Of a DNA stretch of 33,963 nt, positions 9,781 through 19,228 are shown piece after piece (position 1 is the stretch's first letter; each line of letters begins with the position of its first letter). This DNA comes from Phycisphaerae bacterium. Its GTDB lineage: Bacteria; Planctomycetota; Phycisphaerae; Tepidisphaerales; Tepidisphaeraceae. A program made the position numbers and the translations under genes. A model generated the notes under the pieces. It did not search any database. It was not told where the DNA came from and saw only the letters and a list, made by a program, of their open reading frames with translations. Where the stretch lies: assembly GCA_014379105.1 (NCBI GenBank), contig JACMML010000352.1, positions 1-33,963 of the forward strand. The letters are read 5' to 3'.

Positions 9781-10943
9781 AAACCCCGCGCATCGCACTG
9801 ATCTCCGGAGACTTTCCGCCCACCATCAGCGGCATCGGCGACTACACCGAAAAGCTGGCCGGTGCGATCGCGCGCCTCGGCGGCGACGTTACTGTCGTCA
9901 CCTCAAAGGCTAACGGCATCCGCTCCGACTATCCCTTCGCGGTGCGCGCCGAAATGACTGGCTGGGCGAACCAGGATTCGCCGAAGCTGCTTACGATTCT
10001 GCGCGACTACGACATCGCCCACATTCAATACCCCTCGGGCGCATATGGCCGAAAGCTGATGATCAACTTTCTGCCGCGATTGATCCGCAAGCATTGTCCA
10101 AATACACGATCGCTTGTGACGATCCATGACTTCCGCGTCATGCGCTGGCGCTGGCGCGCGCGGGTCGGGCCGATGCTCTGGAGCATCGATGGGCTCATTC
10201 ACGTTGATCCGCGCGACGGCCCGTATCTCTCAAGCTGGATGCCGTTCGGCAAGCCGCCGACGCAGATCATCCCGATCGCCGCCAATGCCGAGCCTGTTCC
10301 CTGCACGCCGGACGATCGCAAGCGCTGGCGACAAGAACTGGGGTTCGCCGACGACGAAACCGTTGTAGCGTTCTTCGGCGTGCTCTACCCGCACAAGGGG
10401 CTACCCGAGCTTCACGAGGCGATCCGCACCCTGCGATCCCGCGGCCGAAAAGTTCGGCTGCTGGTGATGGGCGATTTTGACCGCGAAGCCGATTGGCGCT
10501 CGGCGATCGAAAATGATCTGCGCCAGCCGCACACGGTCTGGGTGCAAGGCGCTCCGCTCGACCGCGTCAGCCAATGTTTGCACGCATCAGATATGGCGGC
10601 GCTGCCGTTCCACAGCGGCGCTTCAACCAATCGCGGAAGCATGCTCGCGACGCTGGCGCACGGGCTGCCGACAGTCACCACCAACGGGCCGTGCACGCCG
10701 CCGGACCTGTGCAAGCAATTTGATCTGTCGCTGGTTCCGATCCAATCCGCCGAAGCGCTGACCAAGGCGCTCGACGAATTGATCGGCAGCGAGTCGCTCC
10801 GCGCCCGCATGCGCCAAAACTCGCTCGAGGCTATGGAGCGCATGAGCTGGCCGACCGTGGCCCGGCAGACGATCGCGTTTTATGGCCGCCTGCTCAGCCA
10901 AGGCATCGACATCCGGTCACCTGAGCAAAGGAAATCGGCGTGA
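9777..10943 (+). CDS. Glycosyltransferase family 4 protein
   Basis: Start chosen at the ATG overlapping the upstream stop (ATGA, 9777-9780): MKTPRIALISGDFPPTISGIGDYTEKLAGAIARLGGDVTVVTS; longer upstream ORF (9594) overlaps the polymerase gene. Confidence 0.85.
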   Translation: MKTPRIALISGDFPPTISGIGDYTEKLAGAIARLGGDVTVVTSKANGIRSDYPFAVRAEMTGWANQDSPKLLTILRDYDIAHIQYPSGAYGRKLMINFLPRLIRKHCPNTRSLVTIHDFRVMRWRWRARVGPMLWSIDGLIHVDPRDGPYLSSWMPFGKPPTQIIPIAANAEPVPCTPDDRKRWRQELGFADDETVVAFFGVLYPHKGLPELHEAIRTLRSRGRKVRLLVMGDFDREADWRSAIENDLRQPHTVWVQGAPLDRVSQCLHASDMAALPFHSGASTNRGSMLATLAHGLPTVTTNGPCTPPDLCKQFDLSLVPIQSAEALTKALDELIGSESLRARMRQNSLEAMERMSWPTVARQTIAFYGRLLSQGIDIRSPEQRKSA

Positions 10944-12145
10944 AGCTGCTCAATATCCACAACATCCACGCTCACCCCGGCGGAATGGAGATTGTGTTTG
11001 AAGCGCTGACGGCGCTGTTCAAATCACGCGGCCATGACGTCGTGGAGCTGGCTAAGAGCAATGCTGATCTAAAAAGCACGTGGCAAAAGCTGATGGCGTT
11101 CGGCGGGGCGATCTATTCGCGATCGGTCTATCGTGAGATCACCGATTTGCTCCAGCGCGAGCGACCGGCGGTGGCGCATGTTCATAATCTATACCCGCAG
11201 CTTTCGACTAGCGCGCTCGATGCGCTCTATGAACAGCAGGTGCCGGTGATCCTGCATACGGGCGACTACAAACTCAGCTGCCCCACCGCCCAGCACCTCC
11301 GCCACGGCAAAATCTGCGAGAAGTGCGTCGGTGGCCACGAATATTGGGCGGCGATTCACAATTGCCGTAACAGCCACGCGATGAGCGTCGCCTACTCGCT
11401 GCGTAACATGTGGGCCCGCGTCAGCCAGAGCGTGGTACGCGGCGTGAGCATCTATGCGTGCCCGACTCGTTTTGTCGCGGACATGATGATCCGTGCGGGT
11501 TTTCCCAAGGATCGGGTTCGCGTCGTCTACAACTTCTGCGATCTTCCGGACGTCGCGCCGCGCAATCACGCCGGCGAATACGTCGGCTATCTCGGCCGCA
11601 TCAGCCCGGAGAAGGGGCTCGACGTACTCATCGCCGCGGCGCGGAAAACCGGCCTGAAGACAAAGATCGCCGGCGACCCGTCACTGATGCCGCAACTCCA
11701 GGTCGGCCTGCCTAGCAACGTGGAGTTCGTGGGCAAGCTGAAGCACGATCACCTCGATGAGTTTCTTGACGGCATGCGCGTGCTCGTGGTGCCGAGCGTG
11801 TGGTACGAAGTCTTCGGACTCGTCTGCGTCGAAGCGCTCAGTCGCGGCATCCCGGTGATCGCCAGCGATATCGGCGGCCTGCCGGAGGTGGTGCATCACA
11901 AGGAAAGCGGCCTGCTCGTGCCCGCCGGTGATGTCGATGCACTGGCTGAAGCGATGCAGCTCATGGCTGACAACCCCGAATGGGCGATGGCGCTCGGAAT
12001 GCACGGGCATGAGGTGGCGCATCGACTCTTCACGCCCGAGGCGTTTTACCGGCACATCCGCGAGTTATGGTCCGAAATCTGCATTCCGACCGAAGTTCGC
12101 GCGCATGTCCCACTGGCAGGTCCTAAATCCGTGGCGCAATCGTGA
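10940..12145 (+). CDS. Glycosyltransferase family 4 protein
   Basis: HPGGMEIVFEALTALFKSRGHDVVELA...YLGRISPEKGLDVLIAAAR...VVPSVWYEVFGLVCVEALSRGIPVIASDIGGLPEVV; ATGA overlap with previous gene. Confidence 0.92.
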   Translation: MKLLNIHNIHAHPGGMEIVFEALTALFKSRGHDVVELAKSNADLKSTWQKLMAFGGAIYSRSVYREITDLLQRERPAVAHVHNLYPQLSTSALDALYEQQVPVILHTGDYKLSCPTAQHLRHGKICEKCVGGHEYWAAIHNCRNSHAMSVAYSLRNMWARVSQSVVRGVSIYACPTRFVADMMIRAGFPKDRVRVVYNFCDLPDVAPRNHAGEYVGYLGRISPEKGLDVLIAAARKTGLKTKIAGDPSLMPQLQVGLPSNVEFVGKLKHDHLDEFLDGMRVLVVPSVWYEVFGLVCVEALSRGIPVIASDIGGLPEVVHHKESGLLVPAGDVDALAEAMQLMADNPEWAMALGMHGHEVAHRLFTPEAFYRHIRELWSEICIPTEVRAHVPLAGPKSVAQS

Positions 12146-13385
12146 CGAAACAATTATTGTGACCAACTCCAGCAATCAATTTCCCCGTGAATCCGGCTGG
12201 CGGCCGCTGCGTATCGCCGTGGTCGGCGGACGCGGCGTGCCGAGCAGCTATAGCGGTGTGGAACGCATCTGCGAAGACCTCTTCGCCTGGTTCGCCGCCC
12301 GTGGACACAAGGTCACCATCTACTGCCGCAGCCAGGTGCTGACCGAGAAGCGTGGCGAATATCGCGGCATGCGGCTCGTCCGCACACCCGCGCCCGGTGG
12401 AAAGAATGGCGAAACACTGTCTCACTCCCTCAGCAGCCTGATCCACGCGGTGCTGCGCGGCGACGAGAATGGCGAGCCGTTTGACCTGGTCTCGCTGCAC
12501 ACCATCGCGCCCAATCTCTTTGCTCCGCTGCCGTATCTGGCGGGCCTGAGAATCATCTCGCACGTGCATGGGCTCGATCACCAGCGCGAAAAATGGAAAG
12601 GCATCGGTGCCCGGGTCATCCGCGCCGCCGAGCGAATGATGGTTCGCTGTGCGGATAAAGTGGTGGTCGTCAATCCAAGCCTTACCGACTACTACCGCGA
12701 CTCTTTCGGCATCCCCACGGAACTGCTGCCCAACGGCATCCACGCGATAGATGACCAATTCGAGCCCGATGTGAGTGTCATGGAAAAATTCGGGCTGACA
12801 TCAAAACGATACATCGTCAGCGTCGGCCGGCTTGTGCCGGAGAAGCGGATTCAGGACACCATCGCCGCGTTCAAGAAGATTAACACAGATTTTAAGCTCG
12901 TCTTCGTCGGCGAAGGCAAGCACAGCCCGGAATACGAGCAGATGGTGAAATCCCTCGCGGCCGCCGACCCGCACGGACGCGTGGTCTTCACCGGCCAGCA
13001 ATCCGGGCACGCGTTAGAGACGCTCTTCCGCTCGGCAGGTCTTTACGTCAGCGCGAGCGAACTTGAAGGTATGCCTTCGAGCGTGCTGGAGTGCATGGAG
13101 CGGCAGATCACGCCGATTCTCTCGGATATACCGCCGCACCGGGCGCTGTTCGGCGGCATTGCCGACTACGATCTGACTTTCGCGCCGGGGGATGTGCAGG
13201 CTCTAACCGAGAAACTCACATGGGCGATCAACCATCTGGATGAATGTCAGCAGCTTGGCGGTCGCGCCCGAGAGTTTGTCCGCCGCGAATACGCGTGGCC
13301 GGTACTGGCGGCGCGGACTGAACAGCTCTATCTGCGTGTCGCCGGCGAGTACGAAGCCGCAGAGGCGCTTGTGCCGACAACCTAG
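12105..13385 (+). CDS. Glycosyltransferase family 4 protein (start uncertain: ATG 12105 or GTG 12159)
   Basis: LRIAVVGGRGVPSSYSGVERICEDLFAWFAARGHKVTIYCRS...VSVGRLVPEKRIQDTIAAFKKI...LYVSASELEGMPSSVLECMERQITPILSDIPPH. Confidence 0.88.
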   Translation: MSHWQVLNPWRNRDETIIVTNSSNQFPRESGWRPLRIAVVGGRGVPSSYSGVERICEDLFAWFAARGHKVTIYCRSQVLTEKRGEYRGMRLVRTPAPGGKNGETLSHSLSSLIHAVLRGDENGEPFDLVSLHTIAPNLFAPLPYLAGLRIISHVHGLDHQREKWKGIGARVIRAAERMMVRCADKVVVVNPSLTDYYRDSFGIPTELLPNGIHAIDDQFEPDVSVMEKFGLTSKRYIVSVGRLVPEKRIQDTIAAFKKINTDFKLVFVGEGKHSPEYEQMVKSLAAADPHGRVVFTGQQSGHALETLFRSAGLYVSASELEGMPSSVLECMERQITPILSDIPPHRALFGGIADYDLTFAPGDVQALTEKLTWAINHLDECQQLGGRAREFVRREYAWPVLAARTEQLYLRVAGEYEAAEALVPTT

Positions 13386-14737
13386 TCTGATCGCCTCGCA
13401 CCGGCGGGCAGCAGTCCTTTGTTGGCGTCGATTCGCTCCCAGCCTTCCCCATCTTTCCGACGAGCGAATTTCACGTCCAGTTCGCCGTCCTGTTTTGCGC
13501 CGACCATTTTCTCCAGCTCGGCGTAACTGGAGAGCAGTCCCGGACCCCATTCGACCAGATTCGGCTTCGGCGGACCAAAAGCATTGTTGCCGATCTTGTT
13601 GATTAGCGCACCGCTGGCTTGCTCGGCCCCGCCGATGACTTTGAGGGGGCTGTATTTTTCGGTTATCGCGACATTGCTTTCGACTCGATTGTTCGTGAAC
13701 AGATTTTCTTTCACAAGGATCTCAGGTCCTGCATTCACGCCGTTGGCGCGATGTCCCTGCAGGACGATGCCAAGCTCTCGCGCGAAAATTGCGTTGCGAT
13801 GAATGTTATGATCGTGACCGGCGCGGTAGGCGAAGATGCCCGTGGCCACGTTCGCGATAACATTAAAGCTCACTTCCACGCCCCTGGTGTTTTCCACGAC
13901 GATCCCGCTTCCATCACAGTCGAAGATGTCATTGTTGCCGACGCTGACGCCCGCTCCCACCTCGTCGATATGAATCCCCATCCCTGCTCCGCGATCCAGG
14001 CCGAAGAGTTGATCGCCGATTCGGTTCTGAGAAATCCGAACATTACTCACATCCGCCGACCAAAGTCGAATCGCCGCCTGCCACTCATCGACCGGCTTGC
14101 GGCAGTTGCCGGAGAAGCGGTTGCCGCTGATGCTCAGGCCAGCCATCTTCGAAATCTGGATGCCGCTGCCATCATTCTTCAGAAATTCACAGCCGGATAT
14201 CAACAGCTTGGAAACGGTCTTTGCGTCATCGCCGGCCACCCAGATTCCCCGGCCACGCGATTCGGAGATGCGGCATCTGGCGATCGTGATATCCGTCCTG
14301 TCCTGATCCGCCCATATCATGATCGCGCCCCGCTGCGGATTCGCCGCGGCGGTAAACTCGATACCGACGATCACCACATGGCTGGCGGCGATGTCCAGAC
14401 AGTAATCGCGGACAGGCTTTCCCGTTTCGTCTGCGCCGGAGATGGTTGGGTATGAAGTTGCCGGACCAGCTCCATACCCTCGTAGAGAGATCGGTTTCTG
14501 AGGAGTTCCTGATCGCGTCAGCCTGATTGATTCATGCCACGTCGCGCCGGCGCGGAGGTTGATTGAATCGCCAGGCTCGAGTGGCTGCCGCTCGACGCGG
14601 CCTAGCGTCTTCCATGCCGACTTCTCGGACGTGCCGTCGGCGTCGTCATTGCCGCCGGGGTCCACATAATAATCCGTCGCGTAAGCAAATCGGCTTAGCA
14701 ATAAAGAGAGCAAGAACCCGATCAAAAAGCACCGCAT
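13382..14737 (-). CDS. Secreted right-handed parallel beta-helix repeat protein (possible polysaccharide lyase/epimerase-like)
   Basis: Signal peptide MRCFLIGFLLSLLLSRFAYA; DYYVDPGGNDDADGTSEKSAWKTL; repeated VVIVGIEF/NVRISQNRIGDQ/VSVGNNDIFDCDGSGIVVENTRGVEVSFNVIANV coil pattern. Confidence 0.8.
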   Translation of the reverse strand: MRCFLIGFLLSLLLSRFAYATDYYVDPGGNDDADGTSEKSAWKTLGRVERQPLEPGDSINLRAGATWHESIRLTRSGTPQKPISLRGYGAGPATSYPTISGADETGKPVRDYCLDIAASHVVIVGIEFTAAANPQRGAIMIWADQDRTDITIARCRISESRGRGIWVAGDDAKTVSKLLISGCEFLKNDGSGIQISKMAGLSISGNRFSGNCRKPVDEWQAAIRLWSADVSNVRISQNRIGDQLFGLDRGAGMGIHIDEVGAGVSVGNNDIFDCDGSGIVVENTRGVEVSFNVIANVATGIFAYRAGHDHNIHRNAIFARELGIVLQGHRANGVNAGPEILVKENLFTNNRVESNVAITEKYSPLKVIGGAEQASGALINKIGNNAFGPPKPNLVEWGPGLLSSYAELEKMVGAKQDGELDVKFARRKDGEGWERIDANKGLLPAGARRSD

Positions 14738-14885
14738 GGCGGGATTGTACCGCCGGCGCGGTACAGGGCTCGTAGATTAACGCCCGATTCCGTTCAGGCG
14801 CTGGCTGGGGCGCGGGATTTCGCGGCCGATTCCGTCGAATGGGGTATGTCATTTACTCTCGGCTATTCTCTCGAACTACGCCTGA

Positions 14886-15956
14886 ATGACCACACACACC
14901 GGCTTCATCCCGATGACGCTTACCGCCCGCGAGCCCGCGGCCGCCAAGGAGCGCGCCCGCCTGGGCCTGCTCGATGGTGCTCGGCTGCTCGCAGCCGCAG
15001 GCATCGTCTGGGCGCACGTATCGGCGACCGAATCGGGAACGCATCTTTACCCTGCACTCTCGCCACTCGGCACGTTCGGCGTACCGTTTTACCTCTTCAT
15101 CGCGATGCTGTTCATGGCGCGCGGGCTGACGCGCGATCCTCAAAAAACGTTCCGTCAGTATTTCCTTTCCCGACTGTTGCGCGTCTATGTGCCATTCCTC
15201 GCATGGTCGGCGATTTACATCGTCCTCGCTGAGGCGAAATTTGTGCTGCAAGATGGACATCTGCATTCACAGCCCTGGTCCACGTTCTATGCCGGCGGAC
15301 ACCAGCACCTGTGGTTTCTGCCGTTCCTGATGGTGATGACCATGATCGGCGCCGTTCTAGTGCGCACGCTTGAACACCGGGCGCATCTACGCGTCGCGGT
15401 CGCGGTTGGGTGCGTCATCGCCGGGGCAGTTGTGTGTTTCGTACCGGAACCGGGTTGGATCAGCCTGCGCGGGCCAGACGGTGACCTTGAATTCTGGCGA
15501 TTCGCATTTCGCGCACTGCCCAGCGCGTTCTGGGCGACGGCGTTCGCACTCATGTTTGCGACAAAGGGTTCACTGCCGCGCACGCGCCCGTCCGTCGCGA
15601 TCGCCGGAGCGGGCATTTTCATCCTGGCGCTGCTTGCGATGCACTGGCTCGAGCCGCTCCGGCCGCTTCGTGGGCTGGCGGGCTTCGGGCTGGTGCTGGT
15701 CGCGCTTTTGCCGGCATTCTCAACCGCGCGGGGCGGCGCGCTTGAGCAATTCGGATCGCTCGGGCGTTACAGCTACGGCGTCTATCTGTCGCACGTGGTC
15801 TTCGTACGTATCTTCGTACTCTGGGCGCAACGATTCGGCATCGAGCCGACAGCGTGGCTCATCGCGATGGAATTTGCGGTAGTTCTAGGTGCGTCACTGG
15901 GACTGAGCATCGTGCTCTCGCGGTCGCGGTACACGCGATGGCTGCTGGGGGAATGA
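14886..15956 (+). CDS. Acyltransferase family 3 membrane protein (EPS-modifying acyltransferase)
   Basis: LLDGARLLAAAGIVWAHVSATE...FYLFIAMLFMARGL...LLRVYVPFLAWSAIYIVL...GGHQHLWFLPFLMVMTMIG...YGVYLSHVVFVRI. Confidence 0.88.
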   Translation: MTTHTGFIPMTLTAREPAAAKERARLGLLDGARLLAAAGIVWAHVSATESGTHLYPALSPLGTFGVPFYLFIAMLFMARGLTRDPQKTFRQYFLSRLLRVYVPFLAWSAIYIVLAEAKFVLQDGHLHSQPWSTFYAGGHQHLWFLPFLMVMTMIGAVLVRTLEHRAHLRVAVAVGCVIAGAVVCFVPEPGWISLRGPDGDLEFWRFAFRALPSAFWATAFALMFATKGSLPRTRPSVAIAGAGIFILALLAMHWLEPLRPLRGLAGFGLVLVALLPAFSTARGGALEQFGSLGRYSYGVYLSHVVFVRIFVLWAQRFGIEPTAWLIAMEFAVVLGASLGLSIVLSRSRYTRWLLGE

Positions 15957-16003
15957 ACCGCTCGGCTGCTGGCTGGCCCGTCGATTCAATCACACGTTCG
16001 CGA

Positions 16004-16924
16004 TTATTTCTTCTTCGGCGCGTCGTCGCTGTGCGGTTTGACGACTGGATACCATTCGCCTTGATATTCCTTATTTTCCTCGGGCGCGGCTCCCGTGCTC
16101 TGTTGTTCCGCCGGCTCGTTTGAAAGCTTCTTGATGACCGCCGCCTCGGCGCGGCGCTCTTCGACGTCATCGCGCTCGTCGGCATTGAGAAGCATGCCTG
16201 CGACATTCTCTTCAAGCTTGGCGTTCAACGCATCCAGAGAAGTAAGGTCGTCCGAGGTAACGCGCGGCCCTTTGGCTTGCGCCTTCGTGGGTGAGTTTCT
16301 GACCTTGCTCAAATCAACTTCTGGCGCTTCGGGGGCCGGAACCAGTCCCATCTTGATCATCGCCTGAATCGCGATCGGCCACATGACCCCGATCAGCAAC
16401 ACGCTGGCGGCCATTGTCAGAACCCATGCATTTCGCGGCTTCTGCCACCACGACAGTTCCCTGTCCCCGGCCGCGAGCTGGTCGGCGCGGAGTCCGGACA
16501 CTTTCCACCAGGCGTATTTGTACGTCAGCTCTTTGAAGCCGTTCTTTTGCTCTTCCTGCAGATAATCCTGAAGTCGGTAATCCTTGTTGTCCGAAACCGC
16601 GAACGCCGGAACAGGCGCGACAACCGAAGCATGCTCTACAGGGTCCCAATTGCCGGTGGTCTTGTTGCGGCCTTTTACCGAAAAGTAGACGCGTTGCACT
16701 TTTTTGCCCTGGGCGTCGGTAATGAGTGGGTGGATGACGATATTCGTCAGGACCGGATCCCCCTTATCCGTCCGCATCCGCAGGACATTGACGAATTGCC
16801 CGAGGCCCCAGGTGCTGCCGGCATCGGAGACATCGGTGCTGCTGGTCCAGACAAAACCCAGGACGCCGCCGGTGAACAGCGAAATCAGCACCCACTGCCA
16901 GACGCGTAGTCGTTGAATAGCCAT
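16004..16924 (-). CDS. Membrane protein of unknown function (two hydrophobic segments, acidic C-terminal tail)
   Basis: Start chosen at ATG 16924 (MAIQRLRVWQWVLISLFTGGVLGFVWTSSTDVSD...); ORF-track N-terminal extension overlaps the divergent gene at 16996. Confidence 0.7.
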   Translation of the reverse strand: MAIQRLRVWQWVLISLFTGGVLGFVWTSSTDVSDAGSTWGLGQFVNVLRMRTDKGDPVLTNIVIHPLITDAQGKKVQRVYFSVKGRNKTTGNWDPVEHASVVAPVPAFAVSDNKDYRLQDYLQEEQKNGFKELTYKYAWWKVSGLRADQLAAGDRELSWWQKPRNAWVLTMAASVLLIGVMWPIAIQAMIKMGLVPAPEAPEVDLSKVRNSPTKAQAKGPRVTSDDLTSLDALNAKLEENVAGMLLNADERDDVEERRAEAAVIKKLSNEPAEQQSTGAAPEENKEYQGEWYPVVKPHSDDAPKKK

Positions 16925-16995
16925 AGCGGCCCCTTTTATTACAAACAATTTAGTTTTCAGTTGACCCGATTCGCCTGCCCGACAAACAATCAGCC

Positions 16996-17544
16996 ATGAC
17001 CCGACCGGCGAGTATACCGTTAGTGCTTTGCCTTTTGCTAGGCGGATGCACATCCTATGAGTACCAGTTCGTCCCCGCGGAGTCGCAGCCGCTGACTGTT
17101 CGCACGGATGAAGATCTGGTCGTCCAGGCCGCGCCGGCGCGGTTGCGTCTGCGGCAGGAAAAAAGCCGTTGCGTGCTGGTAGTTGAGAACGCCGGGTCCG
17201 ATACGTTTGCCGTGGACTCCGCCGGAAGCGCGATCGTGGATCCCTCCGGGCAATCAAGAGCAATCGCGCCGCGATTGCTGCCGCCGGGGTCATATTTCAA
17301 ACTGATCCTGCCGCCGCTCCGCGAGGTCGAGCCGCGCGGCCCGGAATTTCGCATCGGGCTGGGAATGCAGGTCGATGCCGCGCCGCGGCAAGATGCAGTA
17401 AAACCGATTTACCTGGCCATCGCGCCCGGCGCGACTGAATTCTGGGAGTGGGACGGGGATGGCGAAGTCCGTATCGTTTTGGCGCTAAAACAGAACGAGG
17501 AAACCAAGCGGCACCACTTTCTTTTGCGTCGATTTAAGAAATAA
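16996..17544 (+). CDS. Hypothetical lipoprotein
   Basis: 182 aa, N-term MTRPASIPLVLCLLLGGCTSYEY with canonical lipobox LLGGC. Confidence 0.7.
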   Translation: MTRPASIPLVLCLLLGGCTSYEYQFVPAESQPLTVRTDEDLVVQAAPARLRLRQEKSRCVLVVENAGSDTFAVDSAGSAIVDPSGQSRAIAPRLLPPGSYFKLILPPLREVEPRGPEFRIGLGMQVDAAPRQDAVKPIYLAIAPGATEFWEWDGDGEVRIVLALKQNEETKRHHFLLRRFKK

Positions 17545-17606
17545 CCGGCCGCAACATCGTCGAACAGCCCGCGTACAATTCAGCTTCTTCACACAAAGGA
17601 TCGCAG

Positions 17607-18410
17607 ATGACTGATTCATTCTCCCGCCGCGACTTGATCGCTCACACACTCCCTGCCATGGCGCTTGGCGCCGCGGTGCTTTCCGGCGTCGATGCATTGG
17701 CGCAAGACAAACCCGCGAGTGCTGCGGCACCCGAATCTGCAGTCATGAAGATGCTGGCCGCGGCGCAGAAGGATGGCGTATATTCTCTTCCAAAACTGCC
17801 CTATGAATACGCGGCACTCGAACCGCACATCGACGCCCAGACGATGGAACTCCATCACAGCAAACACCACGCGGCTTACGTGACCAACCTGAATAAAGCG
17901 ATCGACTCGCTAGCAAAGCTGAGGGATGAACCTGAAATCGACGCTGCAAAATTGTCCGCGCTATCACGCGATATCAGCTTCAACGCCGGTGGGCATATTC
18001 TGCACACCGTGTTCTTTGGGACGATGACCGACCAGACCAAGCCCGGTGGGGGCGGGGGCGGCGACGGTGACGGCGGAGTTCACGGCGCGATCAACAGTCA
18101 GTACGGCAGTCTGGATAAATTCAAAACCCACTTCACCAAAGTCGCCGCCGGCGTCAAAGGCAGCGGCTGGGCGATCGCATGGTACGAACCCGTTGCAGAC
18201 AAAATCCTCATTACCGAATCCGGCGACCAGGATCTACGCATGATCCCCGGCGGAATGCCAATCCTGCTGATCGATGTCTGGGAACACGCTTATTACCTGA
18301 AACACCAGAACAAACGCGCCGACTACATCAGCGCCTGGTGGAATGTCGTCAGGTGGAGCGAAGTCGATAACCTCTATCGCAATGTGAAGTCGATGACCAG
18401 ACGCATGTGA
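17607..18410 (+). CDS. Superoxide dismutase (Mn/Fe family) with Tat-type N-terminal signal
   Basis: SRRDLIAHTLPAMALGAAV twin-arginine segment; YSLPKLPYEYAALEPHIDAQTMELHHSKHHAAYVTNLN...GSGWAIAWYEP...LLIDVWEHAYYLKHQNKRADYISAWWNVVRW. Confidence 0.93.
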   Translation: MTDSFSRRDLIAHTLPAMALGAAVLSGVDALAQDKPASAAAPESAVMKMLAAAQKDGVYSLPKLPYEYAALEPHIDAQTMELHHSKHHAAYVTNLNKAIDSLAKLRDEPEIDAAKLSALSRDISFNAGGHILHTVFFGTMTDQTKPGGGGGGDGDGGVHGAINSQYGSLDKFKTHFTKVAAGVKGSGWAIAWYEPVADKILITESGDQDLRMIPGGMPILLIDVWEHAYYLKHQNKRADYISAWWNVVRWSEVDNLYRNVKSMTRRM

Positions 18411-18433
18411 CGCCATAAACGTCCCCAAATTCG

Positions 18434-18458
18434 CCCGCATCGAGATGCGGCGCTAAAC
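18434..18458. repeat. Palindrome + CTAAAC motif, copy 1
   Basis: CCCGCATCGAGATGCGGCGCTAAAC; perfect CCGCATC-GA-GATGCGG palindrome followed by CTAAAC. Confidence 0.55.
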
Positions 18459-19148
18459 ATGGAGGAGCGCCGGCACCGCATACGGCGGCTTGTTAATTCT
18501 CGCGGCTTCGCCAGAATCCGCTGGCCAATGCGCAGCTGTGCCTCATTTATCGTTGAACCCGTCGGCCTGACACTCGAAACGCTCCCTCGGCCATTGGTGT
18601 GGCGCGACGTGTATGCCAATGACAACCCAGTCGAACTGGAAATCGGTTCCGGCAAAGGGACATTCCTGGTCGAACAGGCGACGTCCCGGCCGGACACGAA
18701 CTTTTTCGGCATCGAATGGGCCAACTGGTTTTACCGATACGCCTCCGACCGGCTGCGCCGCCGGAGCCCAAATAATTCCCGCTGCATCCGCGCCGAGGCC
18801 GCGTTCTTTTTGCGCGAATTTGTGCCCGAGCAGTCGATCTCCGTTCTGCACATCTATTTCCCCGACCCCTGGCCAAAAACGCGCCACCACCGCCGCCGGC
18901 TGGTGCAGGAATCGTTCGTCCCGCTGATCAAGAAGATCCTCACACCGACAGGACGCGTGCAGATCGTGACCGATCACAAAGGCTATTTCGAAGAACACAT
19001 CGAGCCGACGATCAAGAACAGCGGGTTAACGATCATCGATTACAACCGGCCGGGATCGGCTAGCGATGGGGAATTTGTGGGGACCAATTTCGAGCGGAAG
19101 TATCGGAGAGAAGGCCGGCCGTTTTATGCGATCGCGGCGCAAATGTGA
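18459..19148 (+). CDS. trmB: tRNA (guanine-N7-)-methyltransferase; true start may be ATG 18528
   Basis: VELEIGSGKGTFLVEQA...NFFGIEWANWFYRYASDRL...HIYFPDPWPKTRHHRRRLVQESFV...TDHKGYFEEH. Confidence 0.93.
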   Translation: MEERRHRIRRLVNSRGFARIRWPMRSCASFIVEPVGLTLETLPRPLVWRDVYANDNPVELEIGSGKGTFLVEQATSRPDTNFFGIEWANWFYRYASDRLRRRSPNNSRCIRAEAAFFLREFVPEQSISVLHIYFPDPWPKTRHHRRRLVQESFVPLIKKILTPTGRVQIVTDHKGYFEEHIEPTIKNSGLTIIDYNRPGSASDGEFVGTNFERKYRREGRPFYAIAAQM

Positions 19149-19228
19149 TGCTCGACGATGCTGGATAATCGCACCACTTTGGGGTTTGACTGACACAGCG
19201 CACACATTGCATATGTGCCCTTCCAAAA

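Noticed and set aside
10600-10680. Degenerate EX7E motif in the GT4 at 9777-10943 (STNRGSMLATLAHGLP)
   Set aside because: I believe some GT4 subfamilies carry an RGS-type variant at this position, so I did not claim inactivity without an alignment.
13619-14455. 278-aa plus-strand ORF antisense to the beta-helix gene
   Set aside because: No recognisable family; the opposite strand has a clear signal peptide and beta-helix pattern. Typical spurious antisense ORF in GC-rich DNA.
16925-17293. N-terminal extension of the 16004-17293 minus ORF
   Set aside because: Overlaps the divergent lipoprotein gene; a natural start with a TM segment lies at 16924.
19206-19220. CACAT-TGCAT-ATGTG hairpin downstream of trmB
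   Set aside because: Five-bp stem without T-tract, too weak to call a terminator or binding site.
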